In this document: one piece after another, positions 45,368 to 54,478 of the stretch
How positions within the stretch are numbered: position 1 is the first letter of the stretch
Layout of the letters: each line of letters opens with the position of its first letter
Source: Bacillota bacterium
GTDB taxonomy: Bacteria; Bacillota; Clostridia; Lachnospirales; Lachnospiraceae
Length of the DNA stretch: 64,000 nt
Reading direction: 5' to 3'
Assembly (NCBI GenBank): GCA_023439125.1
Contig: JAEXOU010000003.1
Span: 1 to 64,000 of the forward strand
Notes under the pieces: generated by a model
Seen by the model: only the letters and a program-made list of their open reading frames with translations
The model's database searches: none
Told to the model about the DNA's origin: nothing
Made by a program: the position numbers and the translations under genes

Positions 45368-45469
45368 TTCATAACAGATAAGTCAGTAGCAACAACCAAT
45401 GATATGGTATGATATGGGAGTAAAGGAAATTGTAAATAGCTGAAATATTCTATAAAGAAAGGATTCAGT

Positions 45470-45553
45470 ATGTTAGAAACAACTTCAAGTGGAAACGGTC
45501 TACTTCTTATAGCTCTGTGTGTTATGTGGGTTATAATCTCTTATATTTTTTAA
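45470..45553 (+). CDS. 27-residue membrane micropeptide
   Basis: ATG 45470 follows AGAAAGGA with a 6-base gap, a good ribosome site. The peptide begins MLETTSSGNG and continues as one hydrophobic helix (LLLIALCVMWVIISYIF). A stand-alone membrane micropeptide is plausible. It could be a toxin, a regulator of CorA (gene 104 bases downstream) or chance. Confidence 0.4.
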   Translation: MLETTSSGNGLLLIALCVMWVIISYIF

Positions 45554-45656
45554 TATGAGTAAAAGTTTTACAATAAAGTGAAAGATACAATGGAATAAGT
45601 AATTTAAGTGATATAAGGAAACCATATGGATAAGGCCATGGGAAGGGAGAAAAATC

Positions 45657-46589
45657 ATGTTTTATGAATTGATTCCGGACTTAAAAGAGCTTACGTATGA
45701 ACAACTTTCCAGGGATAATATCAATATTGGGATGATTACGGTAAACGAACTGGAAGATTCGTATCAAGAGTTAGAGTTTTCGGAGCAGACGGTAGATGCC
45801 TGTCATAGCACAAGCAAGAATATGCAAAATACCTTAATGGTGTATGATGATTATACGTTTGGCATCTTAAATATTATTGATCCGAAGGATATCTTAAAAA
45901 AGCCGGATAAGGTTGCATTCTATATCAAAAAATATCTATTTTTGATTGTAGATATTTATGATGAGGATAAAAGTACGATGGAGGCGTTAACGAATGTACT
46001 AAAGATTCAAAGTGGAAAAAAAACAACCTTAGAAAAGATTATTTACGGATTTTTCTCTAAACTAATCTGCGAGGATACGATGGAACTAGAAAACCTAGAA
46101 AAGCGTATTGGTCAAATGGAAAAGCGAGTACTTAAGAATGATCTCAAGCATTTTAATGATGAGTTATTAAGTATGCGAAAAAACCTGCTTTTATATCACA
46201 ACTATTATGAGCAACTGGTCAATATTGGAGAAGAACTGATTGCGAATGAGAACGACCTGTTCGAGGAAAGTAATCTTCGCTACTTTAAGCTATTTACGGA
46301 CCGTGTTGACCGCTTATCCCAGAGTGTACAGCTTTTGCGTGATTATGTAACACAGGTGAGAGAGGCCTACCAGGCACAGAATGACTATAATCTAAATAGT
46401 ATCATGAAGCTATTTACGGTAGTTACCACGATTTTTCTTCCATTAACCCTAATTGTAGGTTGGTATGGTATGAACTTTAAATATATGCCAGAACTATCCT
46501 TCCGATATGGTTATTTTGGTGTGATTTTACTTAGTTTGGGTGTAGTTGTGGCTTGTATACTTTGGTTTCGACATAAAAAATTTTTCTGA
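45657..46589 (+). CDS. CorA-family divalent cation transporter
   Basis: A 310-residue protein with a large cytoplasmic N-terminal domain, a long stalk helix (about 150-245) and two C-terminal TMs (about 250-270 and 285-303). The signature GWYGMNF, containing the obligatory GMN selectivity loop, joins the two TMs. It forms a pentameric Mg2+ (or Co2+/Ni2+) channel. GGGAGAAAAATC precedes the ATG. It is a single gene with its own terminator. Confidence 0.92.
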   Translation: MFYELIPDLKELTYEQLSRDNINIGMITVNELEDSYQELEFSEQTVDACHSTSKNMQNTLMVYDDYTFGILNIIDPKDILKKPDKVAFYIKKYLFLIVDIYDEDKSTMEALTNVLKIQSGKKTTLEKIIYGFFSKLICEDTMELENLEKRIGQMEKRVLKNDLKHFNDELLSMRKNLLLYHNYYEQLVNIGEELIANENDLFEESNLRYFKLFTDRVDRLSQSVQLLRDYVTQVREAYQAQNDYNLNSIMKLFTVVTTIFLPLTLIVGWYGMNFKYMPELSFRYGYFGVILLSLGVVVACILWFRHKKFF

Positions 46590-46600
46590 TGATTCTTTAT

Positions 46601-46645
46601 AAAAAAAGGAACAACCTAAAATATTACTTTGGTTGTTCCTTTTTT
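46601..46645 (+). terminator. terminator of corA-like gene
   Basis: AAAAGGAACAACC pairs with GGTTGTTCCTTTT. The same hairpin type recurs at 48718-48760. Confidence 0.85.
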
Positions 46646-46822
46646 AGGTGTTAGATTTGGATTATCCAATGGAGAGATAAAAGAAGTATAGTTTTCTATG
46701 GCACCTTATGAATGGAACACTTCATTACGGAAATCAGTTGTAATAAAATCAATGCTATAGTAATATATGGAAATAAAGTGTATGTGAATTAAAACTTATG
46801 AGTTTAATAAGGGGAGAATGCG

Positions 46823-48526
46823 ATGAAAAAGATGAAAAGTATTATTATTTATGCAAGTATCATGATAGTTGTTTTATGCTATTCCTTATTTCTGTTGTCT
46901 GAATCTTCTGGGGAATCTTCTAGTCATAATATAGAAGAAATAAAAGAGCAGTTGAAGATAATAACGAAAGGGCATCGAGCATTTGGAACTAAGGACCAAG
47001 AGGAGGCATGTAGATATATAGAATCTTTGCTTATCGCAAATCACATTAATTATGAAATTCAAGGATTTGACCAGCCTTATGTGGAGTTGCTTAATTCAAA
47101 GGATAACATGATTGCCCAAATAGCAGCACAATTGAATCAGAGTAGGGATTATGTATTTCATGGAAGAAATATTCTTATTCATCTAGATGCAAAAGGAACA
47201 GATGATGCAGTTTTATTTGTTTCACATTACGATTGCAAAGAGTGGGGAAATGGTGCAGGTGATAATGGACTTAGTGTTATTGCAGCATTGAATGCTGTTT
47301 TTAACGTAGAACAGGACGAACTTACGAATGACATATACCTATTATTAAGTGATGGTGAAGAATTGGGTATGATTGGTGCTACCCATTTTGTCGATGATAA
47401 TGAGGACTTACTTAAGAATGTGAAGCTTGTTGTAGACTTAGAGGGTGGGATGAGCGGCAGTTATCTTCTCACGAGAACAAGCGGATTGGAACGTGGAAGC
47501 ATAGGGCTAGCAAAAGAAATGGTTAGTGATTTTTCTGGTTCCTCTTTTCTAGATTCCATATTCACAATGGCAGGATATCGAACCGATATGGAGCCATTTG
47601 TAGACAAGAAAATAGTTGGTATGGATTTTCTGAGGATGGAAACGATTGAGGCCTACCATAATCGAAATGATAACTTTGGTGTGATGAAGGAATCAACAAT
47701 GAAGGAATCTGCCAAAACAATTAGTGAAATGATTGTAGGATTTGGTAAAGCGGATTTAAGTAATGTAGCGAATAGAACACAAGTTAATTATTTCCCTGTA
47801 ACAAAAGAAACTACAGTCGTACTTTCTTATAAAGTGGTCATTTTACTTTTTATTGTGTCACTCATTGGGTTTATTATATTTGTATATAGAGGGATAAAGG
47901 CTAAAAAATATAGTAGTAGTAAATGGCTTCCAGCTGGATTAAGTGTTATTGGAATTATAATCGCAATTGGTGTTTTGATTTTTGGAGTAACTATTTATCA
48001 TGAACTAGAATATGGGAAATACATTAATTTAGCAATGAACGATGTTCAAGGTTATCAAGATTATATGGAAGCTGGAAATACGTCTTATCAACTGTTTATT
48101 ATTAATATGTTGATGGCAACTATAATTACATGTATTCTTGTATGGTTTTTGTTATATAAAAAGAAAATTAGATATGAAATATATACAATTATGGTATCCT
48201 TATTTATTGTATTTGGTATGATTAGTATGGTATGGCTAAAAGGTGCATTGTATGTTGCTGCTATACCGTTATTTTGTGCTAGTATAGGATGTATTGTGGT
48301 AAATTTTCTGCCAAAGAGTAAATGGATGATTCATATCCTAATGATTTTAGGCTCTTTGATTATCGTGGGACCTATTGCTTGGATCATTTTTGTTGGTTTA
48401 CATAACGTAATGACTTTTAAGGCAACGATATTTGCAGGTATATTTATAACAATCGTCATCTTATTAACATTATCTGCAATCTGTGTAAATAGTGATGAAA
48501 GTACCGTTCACTCTCTAGGAAATTAA
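46823..48526 (+). CDS. membrane-bound M28-family metallopeptidase (second copy)
   Basis: A 567-residue protein with an N-terminal TM (about 7-24), an extracellular M28 domain (about 30-310) and about seven C-terminal TMs. Zinc-site residues are visible in VSHYDCKE, GAGDNGLS, LSDGEELG and AYHNRNDN. It has the same layout as the 591-residue protein at 20969 but a diverged sequence, so the two are paralogues. A peptidase acting at the outer face is expected. GGGGAGA precedes the ATG. Confidence 0.85.
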   Translation: MKKMKSIIIYASIMIVVLCYSLFLLSESSGESSSHNIEEIKEQLKIITKGHRAFGTKDQEEACRYIESLLIANHINYEIQGFDQPYVELLNSKDNMIAQIAAQLNQSRDYVFHGRNILIHLDAKGTDDAVLFVSHYDCKEWGNGAGDNGLSVIAALNAVFNVEQDELTNDIYLLLSDGEELGMIGATHFVDDNEDLLKNVKLVVDLEGGMSGSYLLTRTSGLERGSIGLAKEMVSDFSGSSFLDSIFTMAGYRTDMEPFVDKKIVGMDFLRMETIEAYHNRNDNFGVMKESTMKESAKTISEMIVGFGKADLSNVANRTQVNYFPVTKETTVVLSYKVVILLFIVSLIGFIIFVYRGIKAKKYSSSKWLPAGLSVIGIIIAIGVLIFGVTIYHELEYGKYINLAMNDVQGYQDYMEAGNTSYQLFIINMLMATIITCILVWFLLYKKKIRYEIYTIMVSLFIVFGMISMVWLKGALYVAAIPLFCASIGCIVVNFLPKSKWMIHILMILGSLIIVGPIAWIIFVGLHNVMTFKATIFAGIFITIVILLTLSAICVNSDESTVHSLGN

Positions 48527-48639
48527 GATGGATGATCTTCTTTACTTAATATACCTCGATACAGAATGTGCAATTTACATACAAATGGTTTGATTTTATG
48601 AAAATTCCCAAAAAGCATCTTACATAGTGAATTACGATC

Positions 48640-48710
48640 GAAATGATATGTACTTTTCTAGGAGTAGGAGACTTGGTACGGTATACATAGGGGATTATAG
48701 GAATTTACTA
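48640..48710 (+). pseudogene. short relic of a PNPOx-like gene
   Basis: The stretch near 48660-48690 (GGAGTAGGAGACTTGGTACG, then GTATACA) nearly matches 54079-54105 inside the PNPOx-like gene, and translates as LGVGDLVRYT against TGVGDFVRCT there. A stop follows at once. It is a decayed fragment of a paralogue. The rest of 48527-48846 holds only a terminator. Confidence 0.4.
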
Positions 48711-48717
48711 TTATATA

Positions 48718-48760
48718 AAAAATAGGAACAACCCCAAATGCTTTGGTTGTTCCTATTTTT
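48718..48760. terminator. terminator
   Basis: AATAGGAACAACC pairs with GGTTGTTCCTATT with inner CCAAA/TTTGG pairs, flanked by A and T runs. It could serve the M28 gene and the convergent PepSY gene. Confidence 0.75.
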
Positions 48761-48846
48761 AGGTGCGCTAAGCCGCGTTTAGGTGAAGTTTCAGTATTTC
48801 TAATTTAATTCATGAATGTTTTGTGAGCAGTATTAATAGGAGTAAC

Positions 48847-49623
48847 CTAGTCTGCAGCTTCTACTTCCCATTCGATTATATTACCAGAGTGTGCATTGAT
48901 TTCAAAGTCGTATTCTGTGTTGTTGTATTTTATGCTTCCTTCATATACGTGTAACCCGTCTTCCTTTTCAAGATGGATTCTTACATTAGAATCTGTAGCA
49001 CCTGGCACTTTTTCTAAGGCAATTTTTTTTGCTTCTTCTTTACTTATGATTTGGGTGGAAGCAGAAGGATTAGAAGAATTATGATCATCATGGTCATCGT
49101 AGTTAACATGGTCATCGTAATCATCATGATCATCGTAGTCATCATGGTCATCATTGTCAATGACGTTGTCTTCTAGGTCCACATCATAACTTAAGATCGT
49201 TCCATTCACAGCGTGAATGTCATAGTCATATTCTTTTGCTCCAACACGGAATTCTACTTCATAAACCTTGATCCCATCTTCGATATCAAGCTTGATCTTT
49301 AAGTTTGTAATATCCTCTTCTTTCACATTTGCATGCTTTAAGGCAATCTCCTTTGCATGATCTTTGTCTATATTTGTATTGCCTTTATCTACATTCGCAT
49401 TCTCTTTATCTACATTTACATGCTCTTTGTCTACATTTGCATTCTCTGTCTCAATCTTTGTTGTGGCTTCACTTTGTTGATTAGAATCAGTTACATTATT
49501 TGTTTGTTGAGACTGATTGTTTTGATTTGTCGCGTTAGTTGTATTGGCACTTACTGTCATACCAAGCATTACGCTACCTACTAAAGTTGCAATCACAAGG
49601 GTACCTACAATTTTCTTTTTCAT
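48847..49623 (-). CDS. exported PepSY-domain protein
   Basis: A 258-residue protein with a signal peptide (about 1-26), a Gln/Asn/Thr-rich segment and repeats of NVDKE/NVDKG (about 62-85). Two PepSY domains follow (HAKEIALKHANVKEEDITNL; SKEEAKKIALEKVPGATDS), separated by a His/Asp-rich linker with DDHDDYDDH repeats. The linker may bind metal ions. PepSY proteins are often partners of two-component systems, and here the kinase gene lies 87 bases upstream on the same strand. AAAGGAGAAAAGATT precedes the ATG. Confidence 0.88.
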   Translation of the reverse strand: MKKKIVGTLVIATLVGSVMLGMTVSANTTNATNQNNQSQQTNNVTDSNQQSEATTKIETENANVDKEHVNVDKENANVDKGNTNIDKDHAKEIALKHANVKEEDITNLKIKLDIEDGIKVYEVEFRVGAKEYDYDIHAVNGTILSYDVDLEDNVIDNDDHDDYDDHDDYDDHVNYDDHDDHNSSNPSASTQIISKEEAKKIALEKVPGATDSNVRIHLEKEDGLHVYEGSIKYNNTEYDFEINAHSGNIIEWEVEAAD

Positions 49624-49709
49624 AATCTTTTCTCCTTTAATCTTTTTTTGTTGTTGTGTAACTTGTGCTTATAATATATAAAAGCAAGATGAAAGGAACA
49701 TTAAAGATT

Positions 49710-51068
49710 TTAATTAACATAAAATTCAAAAGAAAAAGTGCTGCCAACACCGAATTCACTTTGGACCGATATACTGCCACCGTGAGCTTCTACAATCCAT
49801 TTCACCATTGGAAGACCAAGACCAGAACCGTTATCTTTTTGTGAAGTACGGGATGGGTCTACTTGATAAAATCGCTTCCAAATCTTATCTAGATGATGTT
49901 TTTCTATCCCGATTCCGTTATCCATGACTGATCCAAAGATTGTTTTCTTATTTATTTTTAAAGAAACGAGTGTTTCCCCACCAACTTTACCATAGGTTAT
50001 ACTATTTGAAATTAAATTAATAAAAAGTCGCATCATCATTGTTTCATCTGCCTGAAAAAAGATATTGGGGGTGATATCAGTTTTGAGTGTTATATTTTTT
50101 TTCATAGCATGGTTGCGTTGCTCATCTACGATGATTTCAACTAGCTCACTCAGATTCACAGTTTCTAACTGAAGTTTTAACTGATTCTGGTCAGATCTTG
50201 CAAGGGTAAGAAGTTGAGAGATGAGATTGGACATTTTTTTTGATTGCGCTAAGATGATTTTAAATCGTTCTTGCATCTCTTCCTTATTCATATCTTCTTG
50301 CAAGGAATACTCACATTGTGATGATATGATGGAAACAGGAGTGCGTAGTTCATGGGAAACATCGGAGGTAAATTGTTTTTCGTTCTCAAATGCTTCCTCT
50401 AAGCGATCCATCATATGATCAAAAGTACGAGCTAGTTGGTGTACTTCATCATTTCCTTTACCGAGATGAATACGTTTGTTTAAATCTGTTCCTGAACTGA
50501 TGTGTTTGGTCGTTTCTGTCATTCTTGAAAGAGGTAATAAAGTTTTTCGAGTGATCGAGTAACCACCAATTGCGACACATAAAACAAAAACAGGAAGTAG
50601 AATCAAGGATAGTCCTAAGAGTATACGAATTACATTATCTCCTTGTGCCTGGGAGGCAATCCCACGAATCCATAGATTTCCATAGCCTTTAACTGTATCA
50701 AAATGGTCATAGACGTACCAGATATTTTGGGTCGTAGTAAATTTGCGCACATTCTCTTTAAAAAACGGAGTGGTAGAATCAAAGTCTGGTGGGATACGGC
50801 CATAAAGTAGTGTTCCATCGGCATCATAGACAGAAAGATAGATACCTTTTGCTAAAAAACTAAAATCCTCATCAAATTCTAGAACACCATCTTCAAATTC
50901 TAGTTCCGTAGCACTTTTTGTAACGTTCTTGATTAAATGATTCTTCGCACTGGAAATGATTCTTTGATTACCAATAGAAATCAATAGAGAGAGAATAAGT
51001 AAAATCAAGATTGTCATAAATAAAGTATACCAAAGCGTAATTTTCATTTTAATAGAAAGATGTTTCAT
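49710..51068 (-). CDS. sensor histidine kinase
   Basis: A 452-residue protein with TMs at about 10-31 and 152-172 around an extracellular sensor, then HAMP, H-box FTSDVSHELRTPVSII (His about 244), N-box NLISNSITYG and G boxes DNGIGIE and GSGLGLPMV. It pairs with the response regulator encoded 4 bases upstream. The PepSY gene follows, so the three may sense envelope or metal stress together. Confidence 0.93.
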   Translation of the reverse strand: MKHLSIKMKITLWYTLFMTILILLILSLLISIGNQRIISSAKNHLIKNVTKSATELEFEDGVLEFDEDFSFLAKGIYLSVYDADGTLLYGRIPPDFDSTTPFFKENVRKFTTTQNIWYVYDHFDTVKGYGNLWIRGIASQAQGDNVIRILLGLSLILLPVFVLCVAIGGYSITRKTLLPLSRMTETTKHISSGTDLNKRIHLGKGNDEVHQLARTFDHMMDRLEEAFENEKQFTSDVSHELRTPVSIISSQCEYSLQEDMNKEEMQERFKIILAQSKKMSNLISQLLTLARSDQNQLKLQLETVNLSELVEIIVDEQRNHAMKKNITLKTDITPNIFFQADETMMMRLFINLISNSITYGKVGGETLVSLKINKKTIFGSVMDNGIGIEKHHLDKIWKRFYQVDPSRTSQKDNGSGLGLPMVKWIVEAHGGSISVQSEFGVGSTFSFEFYVN

Positions 51069-51072
51069 TGCA

Positions 51073-51741
51073 CTACTCCTTTAATACATAGCCGGTACCT
51101 CGGATGGTGTGAATTAGTTTTGGTGAAAAATTATCATCAATTTTTTTTCTAAGATAACGGATGTAGACATCAATTACATTGGAGCCACCTTCATAGTCAT
51201 AATTCCAAATATGCTGTTCAATCTTATCACGAGTAAGGACAATTCCTTGATTACATATCATGTACTCAAGAATGGAAAACTCTTTTGATGATAATTTGAT
51301 TTCTGTTTTATCGCGATAAACAGCTCGAGCATCGATATCGACGGTAAGATTCGCCAAATGATAACAATGGTCTTGTCTACCACTCTCTCTTCTTAATAAC
51401 GCACGGATACGAGCTAAAAGCTCATTGATTGCAAATGGCTTTACGAGATAGTCATCAGCACCTGCATCGAGTCCATTTACCCGATCCTCAATGCTATCTT
51501 TTGCAGTAAGTAATAATACAGGTACCTTATTCCCGTTTTTTCGTAGTGTCTTTAATACCTCAAGACCACTCTTTTTTGGCATCATAATATCTAATATAAT
51601 CGCATCATATTCAGCGAATTTTATAAAGTCCAAAGCCTCTTCTCCATCAAAACAGGAGTCTAAGGTATAATGCTGTTTTATTAATGTTTTTGTAATGATG
51701 TCATTTAAGTTTACTTCATCTTCCGCCAATAGGATTCGCAT
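51073..51741 (-). CDS. OmpR-family response regulator
   Basis: A 222-residue protein. ATG 51741 is chosen because GGAGG lies 6 bases upstream; the frame extends to 51753 through that site. The receiver has LLAEDEVN, phospho-Asp in ILDIMMPKKSG and LVKPF. The C-terminal winged helix ends TIRGTGYVLKE. It is the first gene of the RR-HK-PepSY set and lies divergent from pckA. Confidence 0.93.
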   Translation of the reverse strand: MRILLAEDEVNLNDIITKTLIKQHYTLDSCFDGEEALDFIKFAEYDAIILDIMMPKKSGLEVLKTLRKNGNKVPVLLLTAKDSIEDRVNGLDAGADDYLVKPFAINELLARIRALLRRESGRQDHCYHLANLTVDIDARAVYRDKTEIKLSSKEFSILEYMICNQGIVLTRDKIEQHIWNYDYEGGSNVIDVYIRYLRKKIDDNFSPKLIHTIRGTGYVLKE

Positions 51742-51812
51742 AGCTACCTCCAATTAATGTTTTCCCTTAGTATTCTTCAAAATCACTACTTTGAGTAATT
51801 TTTCCTTGAATC

Positions 51813-51840
51813 ATGCATGTAAATATTTATTTACATGCAT
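51813..51840. promoter_or_regulatory. perfect 13-bp-arm palindrome between response regulator and pckA
   Basis: ATGCATGTAAATA and TATTTACATGCAT are exact inverted arms around TT. It lies 72 bases before the response regulator start and 145 before pckA, with no T run. An operator for either divergent unit is likely. Confidence 0.6.
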
Positions 51841-51922
51841 TGGACGTAATGCTCCTGAATATTTGTTAAATTTTATCGAAATTTTTATCAATATTGTTCT
51901 TATTTTCGCAATACAAAGCTTG

Positions 51923-51951
51923 ACAAAATAAGAAAAAACAGTCAAAATAGA
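51923..51951 (+). promoter_or_regulatory. pckA promoter
   Basis: TTGACA is followed 17 bases later by CAAAAT, a weak -10 element. It lies about 35 bases before the pckA start and its AGAGGTAGG ribosome site. Confidence 0.5.
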
Positions 51952-51984
51952 TAAATAAAAAAAGAAAAGAGGTAGGTACATATT

Positions 51985-53589
51985 ATGAATACCATTGATT
52001 TAAGTAAGTACGGTATTATTGGCGTAAAAGAAATTATTCATAACCCTTCATTTGAAGAGCTATTTGTAGCAGAAACAGATCCTTCTTTGGAAGGTTTTGA
52101 AAAAGGTCAGGTAACAGAACTTGGTGCGGTAAATGTAATGACAGGTATCTATACTGGCCGTTCACCTCAAGACAAATTTATTGTTATGGATGAAACCTCT
52201 AAAGATACTGTTTGGTGGACATCAGGCGAATTCAAGAACGACAATCATCCTTGCAGCGAAAAAGCATGGAATGAATTAAAATCTATCGCTCTGAAACAGC
52301 TTTCAGATAAGAAACTTTATGTAATTGATCTATTCTGCGGTGCTAATGAAGATACAAGAATGTCAATCAGATTCATTATGGAAGTTGCTTGGCAGGCTCA
52401 CTTTGTTAAGAATATGTTTATTACTCCAACTGCCGAAGAACTTGAAAACTTCGAACCTGACTTTGTATGCTATAACGCTTCAAAAGCAAAGGTAGAAAAC
52501 TACAAAGAACTCGGTCTTAATTCAGAAACTGCTGTAGCATTCAATATTACATCTCGCGAACAGGTTATCTTAAACACATGGTATGGCGGTGAAATGAAAA
52601 AAGGTATGTTCTCAATGATGAACTACTACTTACCTCTTAAAGGTATAGCTTCTATGCACTGTAGCGCAAACACAGATATGAACGGTGAAAATACAGCTCT
52701 CTTCTTTGGCCTTTCAGGTACAGGTAAAACTACACTTTCAACAGATCCTAAGCGTCTTTTAATCGGTGATGATGAGCATGGTTGGGATGACAAGGGAGTT
52801 TTTAACTTTGAAGGTGGTTGTTACGCTAAAGTTATTAACCTTGACAAAGAATCAGAACCTGATATTTACAAGGCAATCAAACGTAACGCACTTTTGGAAA
52901 ACGTTACAGTTAACGAAAATGGTGTTTTAGACTTTGATGACGATTCTGTTACAGAAAATACACGTGTATCATATCCTATCGATCATATTGAAAAGATTGT
53001 TCGCCCTGTATCAGCAGCTCCTGATGCTAAGGATGTAATCTTCCTTTCAGCAGATGCTTTCGGTGTACTTCCTCCTGTTTCAATTTTAACACCTGAACAG
53101 GCTCAGTACTACTTCCTATCAGGCTTTACATCAAAACTTGCAGGTACAGAGCGCGGTATAACAGAACCTACACCTACATTCTCAGCATGCTTCGGTCAGG
53201 CATTTTTGGAACTTCATCCTACAAAATATGCTGAAGAACTTGTTAAGAAAATGGAAAAGAACGGTGCTAAAGCATACCTTGTAAACACAGGATGGAACGG
53301 CACAGGTAAACGTATTTCCATCAAAGATACAAGAGGAATTATTGACGCTATTTTAGACGGTTCAATCTTAAAGGCTGAAACGAAAGAAATTCCTTATTTC
53401 AACCTTGCAGTACCTACACAATTACCTGGTGTTCACACAGGTATTTTAGACCCACGCGATACATACGAAGACGTAGCTCAGTGGGATGAAAAAGCAAAAG
53501 ACCTTGCTGCACGTTTTGTTAAAAACTTCAACAAGTACACAGGCAATGATGCAGGAAAGGCTTTGATTAGCGCAGGCCCACAACTTTAA
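51985..53589 (+). CDS. pckA: phosphoenolpyruvate carboxykinase (ATP)
   Basis: A 534-residue enzyme, the usual length. It catalyses oxaloacetate + ATP to PEP + CO2 + ADP; in fermenting anaerobes it often runs towards oxaloacetate. Motifs are TGIYTGRSPQDKF (substrate loop), kinase-1a loop GLSGTGKTTLS, kinase-2 IGDDEHGWDD, and the conserved RVSYPIDHI and TERGITEPTPTFSACFG. Codon choice differs from neighbours (more CTT, GCT, CGC and ACA), which may reflect high expression or transfer. The gene has its own promoter and a strong terminator. Confidence 0.97.
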   Translation: MNTIDLSKYGIIGVKEIIHNPSFEELFVAETDPSLEGFEKGQVTELGAVNVMTGIYTGRSPQDKFIVMDETSKDTVWWTSGEFKNDNHPCSEKAWNELKSIALKQLSDKKLYVIDLFCGANEDTRMSIRFIMEVAWQAHFVKNMFITPTAEELENFEPDFVCYNASKAKVENYKELGLNSETAVAFNITSREQVILNTWYGGEMKKGMFSMMNYYLPLKGIASMHCSANTDMNGENTALFFGLSGTGKTTLSTDPKRLLIGDDEHGWDDKGVFNFEGGCYAKVINLDKESEPDIYKAIKRNALLENVTVNENGVLDFDDDSVTENTRVSYPIDHIEKIVRPVSAAPDAKDVIFLSADAFGVLPPVSILTPEQAQYYFLSGFTSKLAGTERGITEPTPTFSACFGQAFLELHPTKYAEELVKKMEKNGAKAYLVNTGWNGTGKRISIKDTRGIIDAILDGSILKAETKEIPYFNLAVPTQLPGVHTGILDPRDTYEDVAQWDEKAKDLAARFVKNFNKYTGNDAGKALISAGPQL

Positions 53590-53677
53590 TTTTCTAAATA
53601 AAACATATCAATTTTGATTTGGAATTAGTGGAGATAATCAAGAGAACATATATGTTCCAATCATAATGAATACATAT

Positions 53678-53713
53678 AAGGGCATACCGCCGATAAAGAA
53701 GCGGTATGCCCTT
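53678..53713 (+). terminator. pckA terminator
   Basis: AAGGGCATACCGC and GCGGTATGCCCTT are perfect 13-bp arms around CGATAAAGAA, 89 bases after pckA. The T run is short. Confidence 0.75.
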
Positions 53714-53793
53714 AATCCATATATGTAAGAATTTTCAAATCAATTTTTACTATTTTTTAAAAGCCAAAAGAGTCTTCAAGAAAGCCACTTAGA

Positions 53794-53823
53794 TTGACAC
53801 AAATTGGATAGAATGGTTATAAT
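53794..53823 (+). promoter_or_regulatory. promoter of the PNPOx-like gene
   Basis: TTGACA (53794-53799) and TATAAT (53818-53823) are separated by 18 bases, about 115 bases before the gene at 53938. Both boxes match consensus. Confidence 0.65.
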
Positions 53824-53937
53824 ATAACTATGATAATGTTATGTCATTGAGATGGTATCAACAATAAAATAAATGTTTTATCATGAGGAAGACACAGAGT
53901 GTGGATGCAAAGTCTAAAATAAGAAAGAAGGCCGAAA

Positions 53938-54447
53938 ATGACAAGTGAACAATACAAACATGCAGCGAATTACTGGAAAACTAAGGATGCTAAAAGCGTG
54001 AAAATGAATCGAGATGATTTATTAAAACAGGTAGAAGAATACATTTATGCAAATAATACTTGTGCACTTGCTACAGGAGTAGGAGACTTTGTACGGTGTA
54101 CACCAATTGAATATTCTTATTATGATGATGCATTTTGGATGTTTTCAGAAGGTGGAGAAAAGTTTATTGGCTTAGAAAAAAATAAGAATGTTTGTCTTGC
54201 AATCTTTGACAAGTATGAAGGGTTTGGTAATGTAAAGGGTATGCAGATTATGGGCATTGCATCTGTAATTGACTATTTTTCTAAGGAGTATATAAAAGCG
54301 GCAGAATATAAAAACATACCACTGGAATCCTTGAAAAGATTTGCAGAACCAATGAATCTGATTAAGGTTATCCCAAAGAGGGTTGATTTCTTAAATTCTG
54401 ATTTCAAAAAGAACAATGTTGCTAGCAGGCAATGTTTGATATTTTGA
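53938..54447 (+). CDS. pyridoxamine 5'-phosphate oxidase-like FMN-binding protein
   Basis: A 169-residue protein with a split-barrel pattern: TCALATGVGDFVRCTPIEYS (first strands), AFWMFSEGGEKFIGLEKNKN and MQIMGIASVID. This is the layout of PNPOx-like flavoproteins of the HugZ/general stress type. It probably binds FMN or a related cofactor; it is unlikely to be the true PdxH. GAAGGCCGAAA precedes the ATG. A relic of a paralogue lies near 48660. Confidence 0.82.
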   Translation: MTSEQYKHAANYWKTKDAKSVKMNRDDLLKQVEEYIYANNTCALATGVGDFVRCTPIEYSYYDDAFWMFSEGGEKFIGLEKNKNVCLAIFDKYEGFGNVKGMQIMGIASVIDYFSKEYIKAAEYKNIPLESLKRFAEPMNLIKVIPKRVDFLNSDFKKNNVASRQCLIF

Positions 54448-54478
54448 AAGTTAGACGCTTATGAGAAGGAGAACAATT

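Noticed and set aside
49085..49165. Repeated CATCGTAGTCATCATGG-like units as a non-coding repeat
   Set aside because: They encode the in-frame DDHDDYDDH linker of the PepSY protein.
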